NCBI RefSeq assembly: GCF_910592395.1
Contig: NC_088325.1
Coordinates: 496,001 to 560,000, forward strand
Length of the DNA stretch: 64,000 nt
Source: Lineus longissimus
Taxonomy: Eukaryota > Nemertea > Pilidiophora > Heteronemertea > Lineidae
Reading direction: 5' to 3'
The notes beneath the pieces are model-generated. The model was not told the DNA's origin. It made no database searches and saw only the letters and a program-made list of their open reading frames with translations. Below, in pieces: positions 23,001 through 32,550 of this stretch. A program made the translations under genes and the position numbers. How positions within the stretch are numbered: position 1 is the first letter of the stretch; each line of letters opens with the position of its first letter.

Positions 23001-24571
23001 TACTGTGCAATAAGCTAAAGATAGCACGCCTCTGTCCGTATTGGCATGGCCAAACTTTCATCTCCCGCTGGAAGTTCTTCAAGAAGAATTCGATATTGTT
23101 CAAAGAGTGGATGGTTTGACATGAAAGGCAACTCAGAGCATAAGGGAAGCAAAGCAAGGACTCTCACAATAGAAGGGAAAAAAGGACTATCATTTGAGTA
23201 CAGTGCCCTGCAGTTTCTCACTTAATCCGGCAATTTGCCGCGCCTCGGGGGTTATTGGAAGACAGGGATGTATGAATACAGTGGAATCCAGGTCAGAGAC
23301 CAACCCGGTAACGCGACCACCCCGGTATGACCAAGATTCACTTGTTTTTCCGCTCAAAATGAAGAAACATCATCAGTCCCTAAACTTTTTTGCCTTTGAT
23401 AATCTTTCCGAATTTTGAACTTGAACTTTAGACGGGCAGAGTATATGATGAGGCTCATGGGTTAGGAAATGATACCGAACCGGACGTATTATGATTGTCT
23501 CACTAGCACCGCGAGAGTGGAGCTAAATGTCGACCAACACCGAGGCTTTGCTAAAAATGGCAGCCCCAATCTCGCGGCGTTTGGTCATACTTCCAATACC
23601 GGCAGTGAGGTAGCAATTTCTATTCTAAAACACCTCACGCATGATATTCTTTAGGCATAATCCTACGAGAATCCGATTTTGACAGACGTTATACCAAACC
23701 TAGAAATTATGATTGTCTCACGAACACGTCTGTGGTAAAAACGAGGCTAATACATAACAAAACAAAAACAATGGCCTGTTTGTGAATAGAATTATAAGAG
23801 GGGTAGAGGTGATATTTGGTAGCGGTGGTTCGAATGGAAAATCAGTACCACAAGCAGAATTTTAGTAATGGTGGTTTAGGTGGTTGAGGTGGTGAGGGTG
23901 GTGGGGGTAGTGGTGGTGGTGGTGGTGAGGGGGGGGGGGGGGTGCGGGTGTTGGGGTGGGGTGGATTGCGATACCATACAATGATATTATGAATAGTGGT
24001 GTTCTTCCCTTTTTGTAGTGGTGCCGAGAACACGGAACCAACGCCAGACAACAACTGTGATATGCATAACCCAACTCGTCAGCAATGTATCACAACCAAT
24101 AATAGCGTCACTCTTCATTGATCAGGTCGTTTGTTGAGCTTGATGGCCTTTTAATCTGTGTCTGCGGCAGTAAACAACAAATATGCTGGCGTTTGGCCTG
24201 CAATGTGACGAGACGGGATCTATGTAACGTTAGCGAATTGCCACACTGCAATGTGGCTTGGTGATAATAGACTGTTATGACAGGAATGGCAAGAGTTGAA
24301 CTGTACCGAAGACTCAAATGCCTCCACAGAATGGATTGTTGGGGCGACACCAAGATAGGAGGGAGACGGAGTGATTGAATGTGGACTGAGCCAATTTCAC
24401 TGACTGAGTAACAGCTAATCCTAGATAGATTATGCGTTCATCAAAAACCCCAGCACAAAACAACCTTTTTGTACCAGACGTCTTCGAGGCCGACCGCGGA
24501 CGCGATGCGGAAGCGGTCCGGAATGTAATCATCAGAAGAAAAAAGAATACGAATCCTTTTTTAAAAACCAT
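10821..24571 (-). CDS. Ig(V)-Ig-Ig-FN3-FN3 type I membrane protein (cell adhesion or receptor), 10 exons, 698 aa
   Basis: Assembled on the minus strand from exons 24475-24571 (signal peptide, less certain), 18003-18374, 17513-17642, 17044-17246, 16278-16377, 14842-15005, 14030-14329, 13186-13461, 11354-11545 and 10821-11083. Every junction is GT-AG and the phases match throughout (1-1, 1-2, 2-1, 1-2, 2-1, then 1-1), with no frame break. Order: signal peptide, V-type Ig, two further Ig domains each split by a phase-2 intron just before or after the conserved Trp, two FN3 domains each on one exon, a transmembrane helix, a basic juxtamembrane stretch, and an approximately 90-residue acidic Pro/Ser tail. 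It is a single-pass surface protein, probably adhesive or receptor-like. The layout recalls nephrin/echinoid/NCAM-type proteins, but with three Ig and two FN3 domains I cannot assign an orthologue. Intron 1 (6.1 kb) contains the amplified SINE. Confidence 0.85.
11354..11545 (-). CDS. Ig gene exon: transmembrane segment
   Basis: 192 bp, phase 1 to 1. Acceptor CTCTCTTTCCAG, donor T|GTAAGT. The helix runs from GIIVATVVAFFAMIS through IGVAVVWF. It is followed by a strongly basic stop-transfer stretch RNKMLARLRHMRRRDQGR, which fixes a cytoplasmic C-terminus. Confidence 0.92.
12695..12942 (+). mobile_element. tRNA-SINE family S, 5'-truncated copy
   Basis: Shares GACGTAAAACCGAGGTTTC, ACCCCACCAAGTGGGAAA, GAGTAGCTTGCGTGGACTC and the GTGGCACGCA-AAAC block with the copy at 51436-51830, and ends in the same (GAA)n tail. 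The tRNA-like head is missing. Lies in the intron between FN3-2 and the TM exon of the Ig gene, opposite strand. Confidence 0.8.
13186..13461 (-). CDS. Ig gene exon: FN3 domain 2
   Basis: 276 bp, phase 1 to 1. Acceptor CGTTTTTCAG, donor G|GTAAGG. Begins APHINVEDIQTIRAGELVTI and continues RWKQTN with the Trp; ends VLYTSPAITVKEP. It is more diverged than FN3-1, with two cysteines (YCLGLPDNC) in the C-C' region that may pair. Confidence 0.88.
14030..14329 (-). CDS. Ig gene exon: FN3 domain 1
   Basis: 300 bp, phase 1 to 1. Acceptor TTTTCATTTTCAG, donor G|GTAAGG. FN3 hallmarks: IAISWTSSYNGGENQTFSI (B-C strands with Trp), LRPQTIYQCRVRACN (E-F with Tyr) and a YVSIATK end. The exon also contains a TGACGTCA palindrome by chance of codons. 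Confidence 0.92.
14479..14493. repeat. Poly-G run
   Basis: Fifteen consecutive G after GTGGGA, in an Ig-gene intron. Confidence 0.9.
14842..15005 (-). CDS. Ig gene exon: second half of Ig domain 3
   Basis: 164 bp, phase 2 to 1. Acceptor ATAATTTTCCAG, donor G|GTACGT. Encodes SWTKHNGTGDLLAKDGSLRV then GPYSYTCTATNYV, which carries the second Cys. Confidence 0.9.
15207..15420. mobile_element. MITE family B (CAGTGGAACC-GGT end), copy
   Basis: Starts CAGTGGAACCCCGGTCGG after TA, with GTAACACGACCACCCCGGTA and then the family phrase GAAGAAACATCATCAG near 15400. Right end not defined. Other copies: 21040, 23279, 44432, 55840. Confidence 0.65.
15634..15858 (+). other. ATG-less 75-codon open stretch with a 24-residue duplication (captured or decayed exon?)
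   Basis: On the plus strand, inside an intron of the minus-strand Ig gene. Between TAA 15631 and TAA 15856 the frame reads a unit starting DPEAAGPDGKNAE and ending TC, directly followed by DPEAGAPDGRDAE ending KC; the unit starts are exactly 72 bp (24 codons) apart. A Cys-rich end follows (CHYYCQSSRYKCQ). Over the first 13 codons the two units differ by two synonymous changes, an AG/GA swap and the K/R and N/D exchanges. There is no Met and no good acceptor, so it could be an exon of an unseen gene, a decayed capture, or chance plus duplication. Confidence 0.3.
16278..16377 (-). CDS. Ig gene exon: first half of Ig domain 3
   Basis: 100 bp, phase 1 to 2. Acceptor CCTTTTCCAG. The donor AG|GTCTGT is non-canonical after GT. 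Encodes AGDVIRCGALGNPDPEI and joins the next exon to make PEISWTKHNG, a typical C-strand with Trp. Confidence 0.85.
16738..17023. mobile_element. MITE family C (about 75-bp inverted ends), intronic
   Basis: Left end: GGGAGAACTTTGGCG, then ACCTGGCCAGGAGGATA. Right end: ATTATCCTCCTGGCTAGGTA, then GCCCAAGTTGTCCCTTTAA. The arms are inverted copies of each other over roughly 75 bp. The right end stops 14 bp short of the GTAAGT donor of the Ig2 exon 17044-17246. No coding capacity. Confidence 0.75.
17044..17246 (-). CDS. Ig gene exon: second half of Ig domain 2
   Basis: 203 bp, phase 2 to 1. Acceptor ACTTTTACAG, donor T|GTAAGT. Carries ADDLSIYRCQAYN, the D-x-S-x-Y-x-C motif, and the G-strand SLTLRV. 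One N-x-T sequon (NGT). Confidence 0.9.
17513..17642 (-). CDS. Ig gene exon: first half of Ig domain 2
   Basis: 130 bp, phase 1 to 2. Acceptor TTTATGGCAG, donor AG|GTAAAA. Encodes IRLVCTANMGRPAGKLHWSR with the first Cys and the core Trp. Too short to stand out as an open frame; recovered because its phases fit both neighbours exactly. Confidence 0.85.
17781..17990. mobile_element. MITE family F, intronic
   Basis: Inverted ends around GGCAGGTTT near 17790 and AACCTGCCC near 17975, with inner blocks built on CGTTCG / CGACGAAG. A second member is at 43925-44160. Its right end lies within about 10 bp of the donor GTGAGC of the Ig V exon. Confidence 0.65.
18003..18374 (-). CDS. Ig gene exon: V-type Ig domain
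   Basis: Phase 1 to 1, 372 bp. Acceptor CGCCATTCCAG, donor G|GTGAGC. The first domain Cys is in LFKIECDF and the second in the D-x-G-x-Y-x-C motif DEGNYGC. The usual core Trp is not visible: KVVIFQARD stands there. An N-glycosylation sequon occurs in ARNGTLF and another in QKNGTVE. Confidence 0.9.
18940..19019. mobile_element. MITE family C, end fragment
   Basis: GCGGTGGCGCCTGGTAGCAG, then GGGCATTATCCTGGCAAC and GATGTCCCTTTAA match the right end of the 16738-17023 element. Upstream GAATTCGCAAACCATGGC also recurs in the 53.4-kb member. Confidence 0.6.
19491..20410 (+). mobile_element. tRNA-SINE family S carrying an internal 41-bp tandem amplification
   Basis: Head: GCCTCGTGGTTAATACTGCT, a degenerate A-box, then the array. 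Downstream body: GTCTGGATGAACCGGCGTGG, AACCGAGGTTCCTTGTA, AACACCCCACTGAATGAGAA and GAGTAGCTTGCGTAGCT, collinear with the copy at 51436-51830. The element lies in intron 1 of the Ig gene in the opposite orientation. Confidence 0.8.
19520..20257. repeat. 41-bp minisatellite, exactly 18 units, arisen inside the SINE B-box
   Basis: Units start every 41 bp from 19520 (last at 20217), each GCAATAGGGCCAGGGTTCGG followed by TCTCGGAGAGCACCTGGGATT. Variants: unit 1 GGGGAGCACCAGGG, four units with GAGTACC, two with AATATGG, one with CCTAGG. Each unit carries GGGTTCGGTCTCGG, close to a Pol III B-box. All three minus-strand frames stay open because 41 is not a multiple of 3; the 344-, 265- and 208-codon frames there are a by-product and not genes. 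Confidence 0.97.
21040..21180. mobile_element. MITE family B, fragment
   Basis: Contains TCTGCTCAAAATGAACCAAC then ATCATCAGTCC and a T-rich inverted tail, matching the inner part of family B copies. Confidence 0.5.
23279..23420. mobile_element. MITE family B, copy
   Basis: CAGTGGAATCCAGGTCAGAG after TA, GTAACGCGACCACCCCGGTA, then AAATGAAGAAACATCATCAG. Right end unclear. Confidence 0.65.
23470..23770. repeat. Dispersed repeat family H
   Basis: Shares AGCAATTTCTATTCTAAAAC / ACACCTCACGC and TTATGATTGTCTCAC blocks with 36020-36200. The phrase ATTATGATTGTCTCAC occurs twice inside it (about 23487 and 23707). Confidence 0.6.
23860..23955. repeat. GGT/GGTG-rich simple repeat ending in a G run
   Basis: Imperfect GGT triplets followed by 14 or more G; apparent Pro/His-rich frames on the minus strand are low-complexity artefacts. 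Confidence 0.9.
24475..24571 (-). CDS. Candidate exon 1 of the Ig gene: signal peptide
   Basis: Starts MVFKKGFVFFFLLMITFR and continues TASASRPRS, a basic n-region, a strong hydrophobic core and an ASA cleavage-like site. The ATG context is good (A at -3, G at +4). It ends TCTG|GTACAA in phase 1, as exon 18003-18374 requires, giving the junction TSG-IRC. The donor is weak and the intron would be 6.1 kb, so the link is a prediction. Confidence 0.5.
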
Positions 24572-27500
24572 CCTGTTTTTCACGACATTCGTACGAAAAC
24601 AAGGTAGGTTTGCAAGCCCACGGGTGGATACAAATGTATACATATAATGCGTCGAAATCTGATGCTTTTTGGCGTGGATATGGCGTTCCTTTAGATAAGC
24701 ATATTCAGTGTTAACCGATGGAATGTCCGGGGGATTTTCTCGGCGCACATGTGTTGTACTGTAGGCCTGTGTGTTATTGTATGTAGGCCTACTCGCGTGC
24801 AATTTGCACGTGGAGGGCGATGAACTGCCAACCTCGGGGATGGGTCTGGGCGGGTATGAGGGAAGGCGGAGGGGGTTGCTTCTCTCGTCATTGGTGTTGG
24901 CACATTGTGACGACTGTCATAATTCACAACTTTTCGCATGCTGCACTGCAGTGAATGTACTGCCAGGCTCATACTGACGTTGGTATCAACACATACTTCA
25001 TACAACATCACGCAAACTCGTGCAACGAATTCAAAGCGGATTTTAGCACGCTATGGCAGGAAAGTGATTGCATGGGAACATCTTTAAAGTTAGTTTCACA
25101 ATCTTTCATAAATTGAGAGGCCTTTGAGCAAGAAGGCGATGATGCTGTCTTTCTCACTTCTATTCCTTAGGGAGTTTGGAGATCATGTCACAGATTTTTA
25201 AAATCCGATATCAATAGAATGTTCTGTTTTGCTGTTATCGGTGGCATAGTATCCCCAAGTTTATGCCATACCCTTGTTGATAATCAATTATCGTCCCCTC
25301 TTAAAATTCCCACAAATGTTTCCGATGACAAAGCAGCCTTTTCCAACCCCGCTTACAGCATGCATAGCAAGTTTCGTGTAGAACATTGGCAGCAATAACT
25401 TGCCGGGAAAAAATCCCAAAACCATCGAAGCGTACTCACCGAAATAACAAAATCCTACGGGGAGTTGAAGATATTGCTTCCTGCAATCTATCATCTGACG
25501 CCAAAAATCCGCTGTAAGCCATTTTATCACTCATTAATCCGCGGATTTTGAGTCTGATGAAGTAAAGATAGGTTTTTCATGGTGAGTGAAATAAGCTGCG
25601 CAATTTACTAGCAGTCATCAGCGGAATAGCGTGCGACTGCCGAAACCGCATTCCCATTCTTATGAAAACGAGATGTGCTATTTCACATGTTAAATGCCTG
25701 GTGCGTCGCCAAAATTTGAAATTTGAGTTTGAGTTTTCCAATGATGTAAATACGCAATGAATATCAATTTCATCAGTGCCTTGTGAGTACACAAACATAA
25801 AAACCATACATGCCAAGTTTTGTCGCGCTAGCTTTATATATTTAGCTGTTACAAAACTGTGTCATCTTACTAGCGTGCCATGTGTTAACAATGTACACGG
25901 ACGAATTGCCTTTAAATTCGGCTGTGCCTGATCTGTATGGCAGCTATCTCTACATATCTCTCCCGCAAGGATTTCACACAAAACATTAGGGACGGATCCC
26001 GTTCGTGGATCATGAACGCATTATAACATAAACATTGATGATGCCATTGAAATAGCCTTTTAGTCATAAAAACGGGGCATGGCCATTCTGGGGAGATGAA
26101 TATGTAACTAGGCCACTTTCGCCGCCGTGTGTAATCATTTCAATAAGCCATTGACACTATTCGGATCGGCGTTTAACTATCATATCTATTGTCGTCTTCC
26201 GGAGTAAATATCCACAACGTTTTGGCCCGTTGTGAGAGAAAAACAGTCGCATTTTCAGTTTGATGCCTGCAGAATTTTCCTGAATAATCTGGCTCAACAT
26301 TCTTTAGGGACATCCCAATGAAAATAGTTATTGGCAATATTCCGCATACAAATCAGAAAAATTTGTACCAAAATGGCTACGGGTCACAAAAATTGCGTTT
26401 TCTGGCAGGAGCCCATTTACTTTTGGCAACGACTGTACGCCATATGTCATGAAATGGAATTTATATCATTCAAAATATATCAATTATATTTCTGACGAGC
26501 AGTATTTGAACCATGTGTCTGGAAGCGTTCTGTGTTGTTATCAATTCCACGGTGAGAATATTGGGAAGTCACTTTTGTATCCAAGCCAGGAAAAGTAATT
26601 TAATGTTACATGTTTATTTTAAAGATATTTAAATGAAGTCTGCAGTTGGACTATTGCGCTGAGACTGGCTAATGACCAGATCAGTATTGAGCGAAACCCA
26701 TAAAGTGAATTGGGGAATTTCTTATACTGCATCAACTCGCGTGTAATAAAGGAACTGTATAAGCAGCTGCTCGGTATGCAAGATCAAGTTAAACAAAGTC
26801 GCCGATAGGGGTCTCTCTCATCTCACAGTAAGTCTAGTTATTCACGATTGTACGAGGAATATATTCAGTGCTGAAGCTGATATGACCCAGTGTCCTAACT
26901 GTGCGTATAAGTCACCTGACGATGGCCTACTAGGGTAATTTTCCCCCAGCTTCTGCCATGACTGCCCACAGTCCCCCTTTAACACACCGCTTGGTGTTTT
27001 CGGGACAGAGCCTAATGGCCTGGAGCAATGCCGGCTAATGATAACGATGGTGATGACACCGAACAAACACTTAGCAATTTTAATGTTGACCGACCCTACT
27101 AGTCGTTTAGACGCCTTTTTTATAGCGACACTATGAGGTCAGTGGCTCGTCTGACTTTGAAATAACCGTGGCCATTTACTCACGCAATTGACAGCTAAGT
27201 AATTTCCTGCCATTAACTGTGGTCTATAAGCTGCGTTCATGATAAATGAGTGATGAGCAGACTCACATTTGTGTCACCGAACTGAATTAATACTGGCGTA
27301 TACTTTCAGTCATCGAGGCGGTTTACAATAACATGATTACACGATGAGGTTCAATCTGGATTCGGGGTTGTCTACAGTTTCGCCATCGTCCACAATGGCT
27401 TCTCAGGACTAACGTTGTTCACATCCGAGCTTGCGACTTCCACCAGTCTTCTACCACAGGAATCATGCCGACCTCGCGTGAAAACAAGTCGACATGATAT

Positions 27501-28954
27501 CATCAGTACGGGGGTGGACAAGATGTTATTTCACACCAGCATTGGGAACACTTTTAGAAATATAGGTTTTTGAGCTTTTGACATTTTTAAAATGGTTTTC
27601 GGCCGAAATATTTTCAGCGAAATGAATCTCCAAAACCATTTTTCGTTTTTCATTTTCACGAAAAACCTCTACGGACTTCATATATGTGTTGGCCGAAAAA
27701 ACTTTTGAAAAAATCTTTAGTTCTTAAAGAGTTGTGTTCTAATTCTAACATCCTCTATTTACAAACTCGATGACCACCAACAGACATTGCAGAATCTCAA
27801 TCAGAATAAGTGACGGACCGACCCAATCCCGCTCAATCGTTCCATTTGACTGAAATGTGTGGACATCATCATCGTCACGCCCTTTGAAATACTATTGTCA
27901 ATTTCTCCCATATTTAGACTGACATTTGAGAAATTAATTGCGCCAAACTGGATACCTTGTGTGATTCAAATTGAACCCATACCACCATATTCGTCAAATG
28001 ACTATTATTCCATTTCCTGAGTGTTTTCAATAACTGCAATTGTTATTTGAAATATTCCTGGCGTAAAATAACAATAGAGGCTCACAAATAACAATAGTAG
28101 ATTTCAGAATAACGGCAGAAGTGAACCCATTTCGTGAAATTGGCGGGAACAATTAGAATTGGCGGGAAGCAATCAAGAGATGGTTTTAAGTGGTTTTCTG
28201 GTTAAATCAATATCTATATATGTGTGTCTTTTCAGGCGAGACGGTAGAATAGATGACTTGACTCCGAAACTGCGAAATGGACATGTCGCATATATCACGT
28301 CAATTGATGGGTCTGACATTTACAGGTACTTAAACAACTTCCAAGGTTGCGCGATATTGTATCGCAGTAGTGGCGATATAATATTGCGCAACGTTTCATG
28401 TGTAAAAGTACTGCAAACCAAAAGATTTTCGCAGGATTTTCATTTCTTCTGATTTCGTAAATAACCTAGATTTTCGAAGTTAAAAGTAGCGAAAAGCTAT
28501 TTTCTGATAGGAATATACAAAAATATGAAAATATGTAAAATCATGAAATTTTACTTTTTTTCGGAAAAATTATGAAATTTAACTTTTTTCGGAAAGTTTT
28601 GAAAATTGCATAGATAAAAAAGGCGCGAAAATTTGGCGGTTTATATTTGCATATGTGACTCGCTCTTTAGTCGTTTTTGCGTGGCTGCAGGTGTTTTAAG
28701 TAACTGCTTCAGTAGTAAAAAAGTGACTCCGGTGTCATCAATCAAAGTCTGGTTGTGAATAGTCCATTCAACCTGAACAGTAAACACATGCTCGCTCATT
28801 GTCATTCAACGTTCAAACTGCTCAATATCGATAGACAATGGGTTGGCGACGCCAGGTTGTCCAATGTGCGGCCATGTGCCATGCAGACTCCGTACCATAA
28901 AAAGGTAACAATACATCACTTATACCAGATCATCAATGCCCGATATGGAGTGTG
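24572..28954. other. No gene seen upstream of the Ig gene
   Basis: Would contain the promoter of the Ig gene if 24475-24571 is its first exon. I see no TATA box at a convincing distance and no CpG-dense block. The repeat phrase shared with 20729 lies at 26796-26827. The phrase GCCATACCCTTGTTGATAA at about 25264 recurs at 58271. Confidence 0.35.
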
Positions 28955-29195
28955 TTTGGCTCACCTGCGAACCTTTTCCATAGCGCAGGGTCTGTTGTTG
29001 TCGTCGTCGTCGTCCGTTGTCCGTCGTCCGTCGTCGATAGTCATAGTGGCACATTTCGTTACCGCCAAAGCTACTGATTTCAAACTTGGTACACATGCAC
29101 CCCTTGGTGACTGCTACTCAGAAGCCGAATCGCGACCTCATATGATTCATGGTTTGGCCACCAGGGGGCCAAACATAAAAAGTGAAAAAATGCAA
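28955..29195. mobile_element. Dispersed repeat family G (TTTGGCTCACC end)
   Basis: Begins TTTGGCTCACCTGCG, then a GTCGTC/CGTCC-rich block, then GTGGCACATTTCGTTACC, AAACTTGGTACACATGCACC and a GTTTGGCCACCAGGGGGCC end. The same order of blocks occurs inverted at 56035-56262. The 147-codon frame across it is not a gene. Confidence 0.7.
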
Positions 29196-29739
29196 TAAAT
29201 TCGGAAATATGCTGCTCCTTCGAAGGTGCTGCATGCCCTACCAATCCTTGTAATCAATTCCAGTTGCCCATTTCTCATTGTGGTCGATGTTTAAAGTGGT
29301 CGACAGCTTCAACTGGAGTACCTTCCTTCTGGATTGTCTACCTAGGTTTCCCCAACTCCCGTACTCTAGGTCTTTGGCATGGGCGCGACAGTCCTGTTTC
29401 TTTGCCACGCATCGCCTCTCCATTAACGTTGACAGAATCCAGGAGTGTCACAGAGTTTGCGTGATCTTTCCCCTTGTTGGTTGTGACAATTGACATCAGC
29501 TGATAAAAAGTCTATTGTAAACATTTTTTTATCGATTTAGTCTTATCATTCACATTCACCCAAGGATCCTTCGAATGACAACAGCTTAATATGAAACGTC
29601 TAGAACATTGTAAACAATGTCTCATCCCATCTAATTTTCTCATTCCCTCGTTAAGACTAACGACTCCAGATCATCATCAGTGTGTAGTTTTGAACTACCC
29701 AGCCCTCAACGGTGCGCGAAAAAAGACACAATGCATAAC

Positions 29740-32550
29740 TTACCAGATCAGTACGAGACGTGATGTTTTTCATTAATTTGCTCAGAGACCAAAATTGACT
29801 GCTGTGTTTTTTACGTTTGATTGACGTTTTTAATTGTAGCATTCATATTATGTTCCCGGCAGCTGTTTCTGCCATTGTCAGGCCAGTTAATGGCGAGGAT
29901 GTAACGGCTTACTTGTTATGAAACTGCATGGTCTTTGAAATGAATTATTTGAAAGACTCTGGAAACAAAGCCTCCGCATAAACTGTCAGAGGTCTCGTGT
30001 AGAAACTGGGAAGCAATTTATCGCAGGCATATTCACCTTCGCGCACCTGTGACAACCCATTACCTCTCTTGTGATTCGATATACTGATTTTAAATCTCGA
30101 CAGCCAAAAGCACACTTTCTCCCACAAGAACTTAAAATCTAAAACAAATATTGTTAGTTGATTTCGATTTTAAAAACCTTCAATAGCTTTGAGCACGATG
30201 TTTTTAAGATCTATTTCGAGTACGGGGAAATGCGCATGTGTACAACATTGTAAAATGAGTAAAGGGGGTCAGGTTTGTCCAAACATCAGTCACGTGACTG
30301 ACGAACCTGACGCCTATATGTTGCGCCTTTCTGATGCAATCGACAAAAGGTGGAAAAGTTGGTTCTAAGAAGTCCACGGTTGCTGTTTAAGCTCCTGACG
30401 CAGGAGTCCCTGCGAATTATTGGGTACCGGCGTAAAAGTAAAAAGTGTCCCCCCTAGAAAAAGTGTCCGGGCCTATTGTATTCTGACAGATTATGGCATA
30501 TGGTTCTATAGAGGCAATGACCGTCAATAGCTCAGCGCATAATAGAATCCCTTGTTCCCGGACATTTTATCCAAGGACATTTTAAACTTCTACACCGGCA
30601 AAACTACGACCGTTGTCTGACACTGGGGAATAGCATTATTGTGTCTGGGAAGTGACGATAGTATTACCACACCCTTGCTATTAGTTCGTATGCATTGACT
30701 ATACGTTACCCGTTGCACATATTCGCATAAAAATCATTTTTCTGATTTTTTCGTCATTGGTTTCATTGTAGTAGCATAATGTTCATTGCAGCCATTTCAT
30801 GCATTGTCAGACCAGTCATTGTCCGGATACTAAACAATCTTTCTGATATCGAGAATATAGCAGATCAATAAGCATTAAAGTCGTTTCAGTATTATTGGCA
30901 GTCTGGATAACAGTCATTGTACCACTGAGTTTGAATAAGATAGCAATCATTCGATTGCTTCAGGCATGCCGTGACCTTAATGACGCGTATCATTGATGTC
31001 TCGAAATCAAGCTCTGTACTTACCGCTAAAAGTATTCCGAGTCGCATAGATCGGCTGATCTAGCAAAAGTGCTTCGTACATTAATCTGAAATATTTCAAT
31101 ACCTCTGGGTGTCTTGAAATTTAAGTATAAAATGACCTGGGTGATGTCGGTAGAATGTGCAAATTGTCTTTTCAGGAGAAACTGCGGAAGTTTTGAAGGT
31201 ATCGCGAAAGGTATTCCTAGTCTCACGGCTGGCCTACCAATTTCATGTGCATCTTCCATAGAATTTCATTTTTCATTTTATCAAAAGGTCGCTACTGGCT
31301 GTAAATTGTGTTGGCTGATTAAACATATTAACATCTTATTACTAAGAATGCATTTCCACAAGAGCTATAACATATAATTCATTTCATGTAGATTCACATC
31401 ACTATTTATTGTACAAACGCTTCAACAATTAGGAAGACGAGACGCAACATTTTTTATATCAGAAGATAATAAAAATAGTTTAAATTGATTTGTTTCGAGG
31501 CGGTTGCATTTTAAAATATTCATGTCCCTAAGGTATGTATTCGCTTGTTCTATTAGCATGGAAGAGGGCAGTGACTTAGTTCGTGTTATTGAAAGTTTAA
31601 TAGGGATAGTAAGTTGGCCAACAGCGCGCGATACTCGGGTAAAGTGTTTTTCTGACAAACCTCTTGTCACTGAATTGTGCTACATTGAAATGTGATCACA
31701 AATAGTAATGTTACACAGCCCTGGACAACCGGCGTCACAGTTGACCGGCTTCATCTGTGAATTACCATTTGTTAGGCCTACTACGGATATTTTGGTGTTG
31801 TGCAACACAACTCTATTTTGGTCAGTGTGATTTGGTAACATCCCCGAGTTCAACGAAGTAACTTTGATCACAACGATATAAAGACTCTATTAGCGTACAG
31901 AATGAGGTTCTCCACCTTACGGGCAAGTCCTTGGCATGACCAAGTGCATGACCAAGTACATGTACGAGCCTGTTGAAGAGAAACACTGACAACTGTCCCT
32001 GCCGCTTTAGACTTTTTCGAAGCAGTGCGCGATGGCTAAATGTATCGGTTTACCTGAGACAAATACGTGATTACCAGCTTCAGGGGAGAGAAAATGACGA
32101 CACGAAAGAAACGGAAAAAAGGTTAGTTCATCTTGAGGGGCGTAAGGCCTGCATTTGTTATTTTTATCCGATTGTACCCCTACAACACTGTAATGGGAAG
32201 GCCTTGTTCTATTCTGTTGCAAAGCTGATCCATACCTTTACCCACCGTGGAGTGTAGTCACTTTTATGCTTCTGAATCGGACTAAGCTACCTCGTAAGCT
32301 AACGAGCTCGGATGACAACTCATCAGACCTGATATTTATTTGCATGAAAGTCTAAATTAAAGTATGCATAGACCTTACATTTGTTAAATTGAAATACATA
32401 TATCACGAATTACAAAATGATTTATTTCTAAGCAATGGCATCAATTATTCATGTCCGCTGTTTCAATTAGCATGGAATTGGGCAGCAAATTGGTTCGGGT
32501 TGAAATAGAGGTATATTTATCATGTTTATAATTGAAAAATGCCAACAACA
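29740..32550. repeat. Possible diverged tandem duplication, period about 925 bp
   Basis: GCTGTTTCTGCCATTGTCAG at about 29862 resembles TTTCATGCATTGTCAGACC at about 30795. ATTAGCATGGAAGAGGGCAG at about 31551 resembles ATTAGCATGGAATTGGGCAG at about 32468. The offsets are close to 920-930 bp, and weaker matches occur between. No coding exon supported here. Confidence 0.35.

Larger units (their letters stand above)
20411..24474. other. Ig-gene intron 1, repeat-rich; no exon seen
   Basis: Contains family B pieces (21040-21180, 23279-23420), a family H repeat (23470-23770), a GGT-rich stretch (23860-23955) and AT-rich unique DNA. The phrase GTCGCCGATGGGGTCTCTCA at 20729 recurs almost unchanged near 26798. 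Confidence 0.4.

Noticed and set aside
23842-24074. Pro- and His-rich minus ORFs
   Set aside because: Low-complexity GGT repeat.
28755-29198. 147-codon plus ORF
   Set aside because: Mostly family G repeat and GTC-rich sequence.
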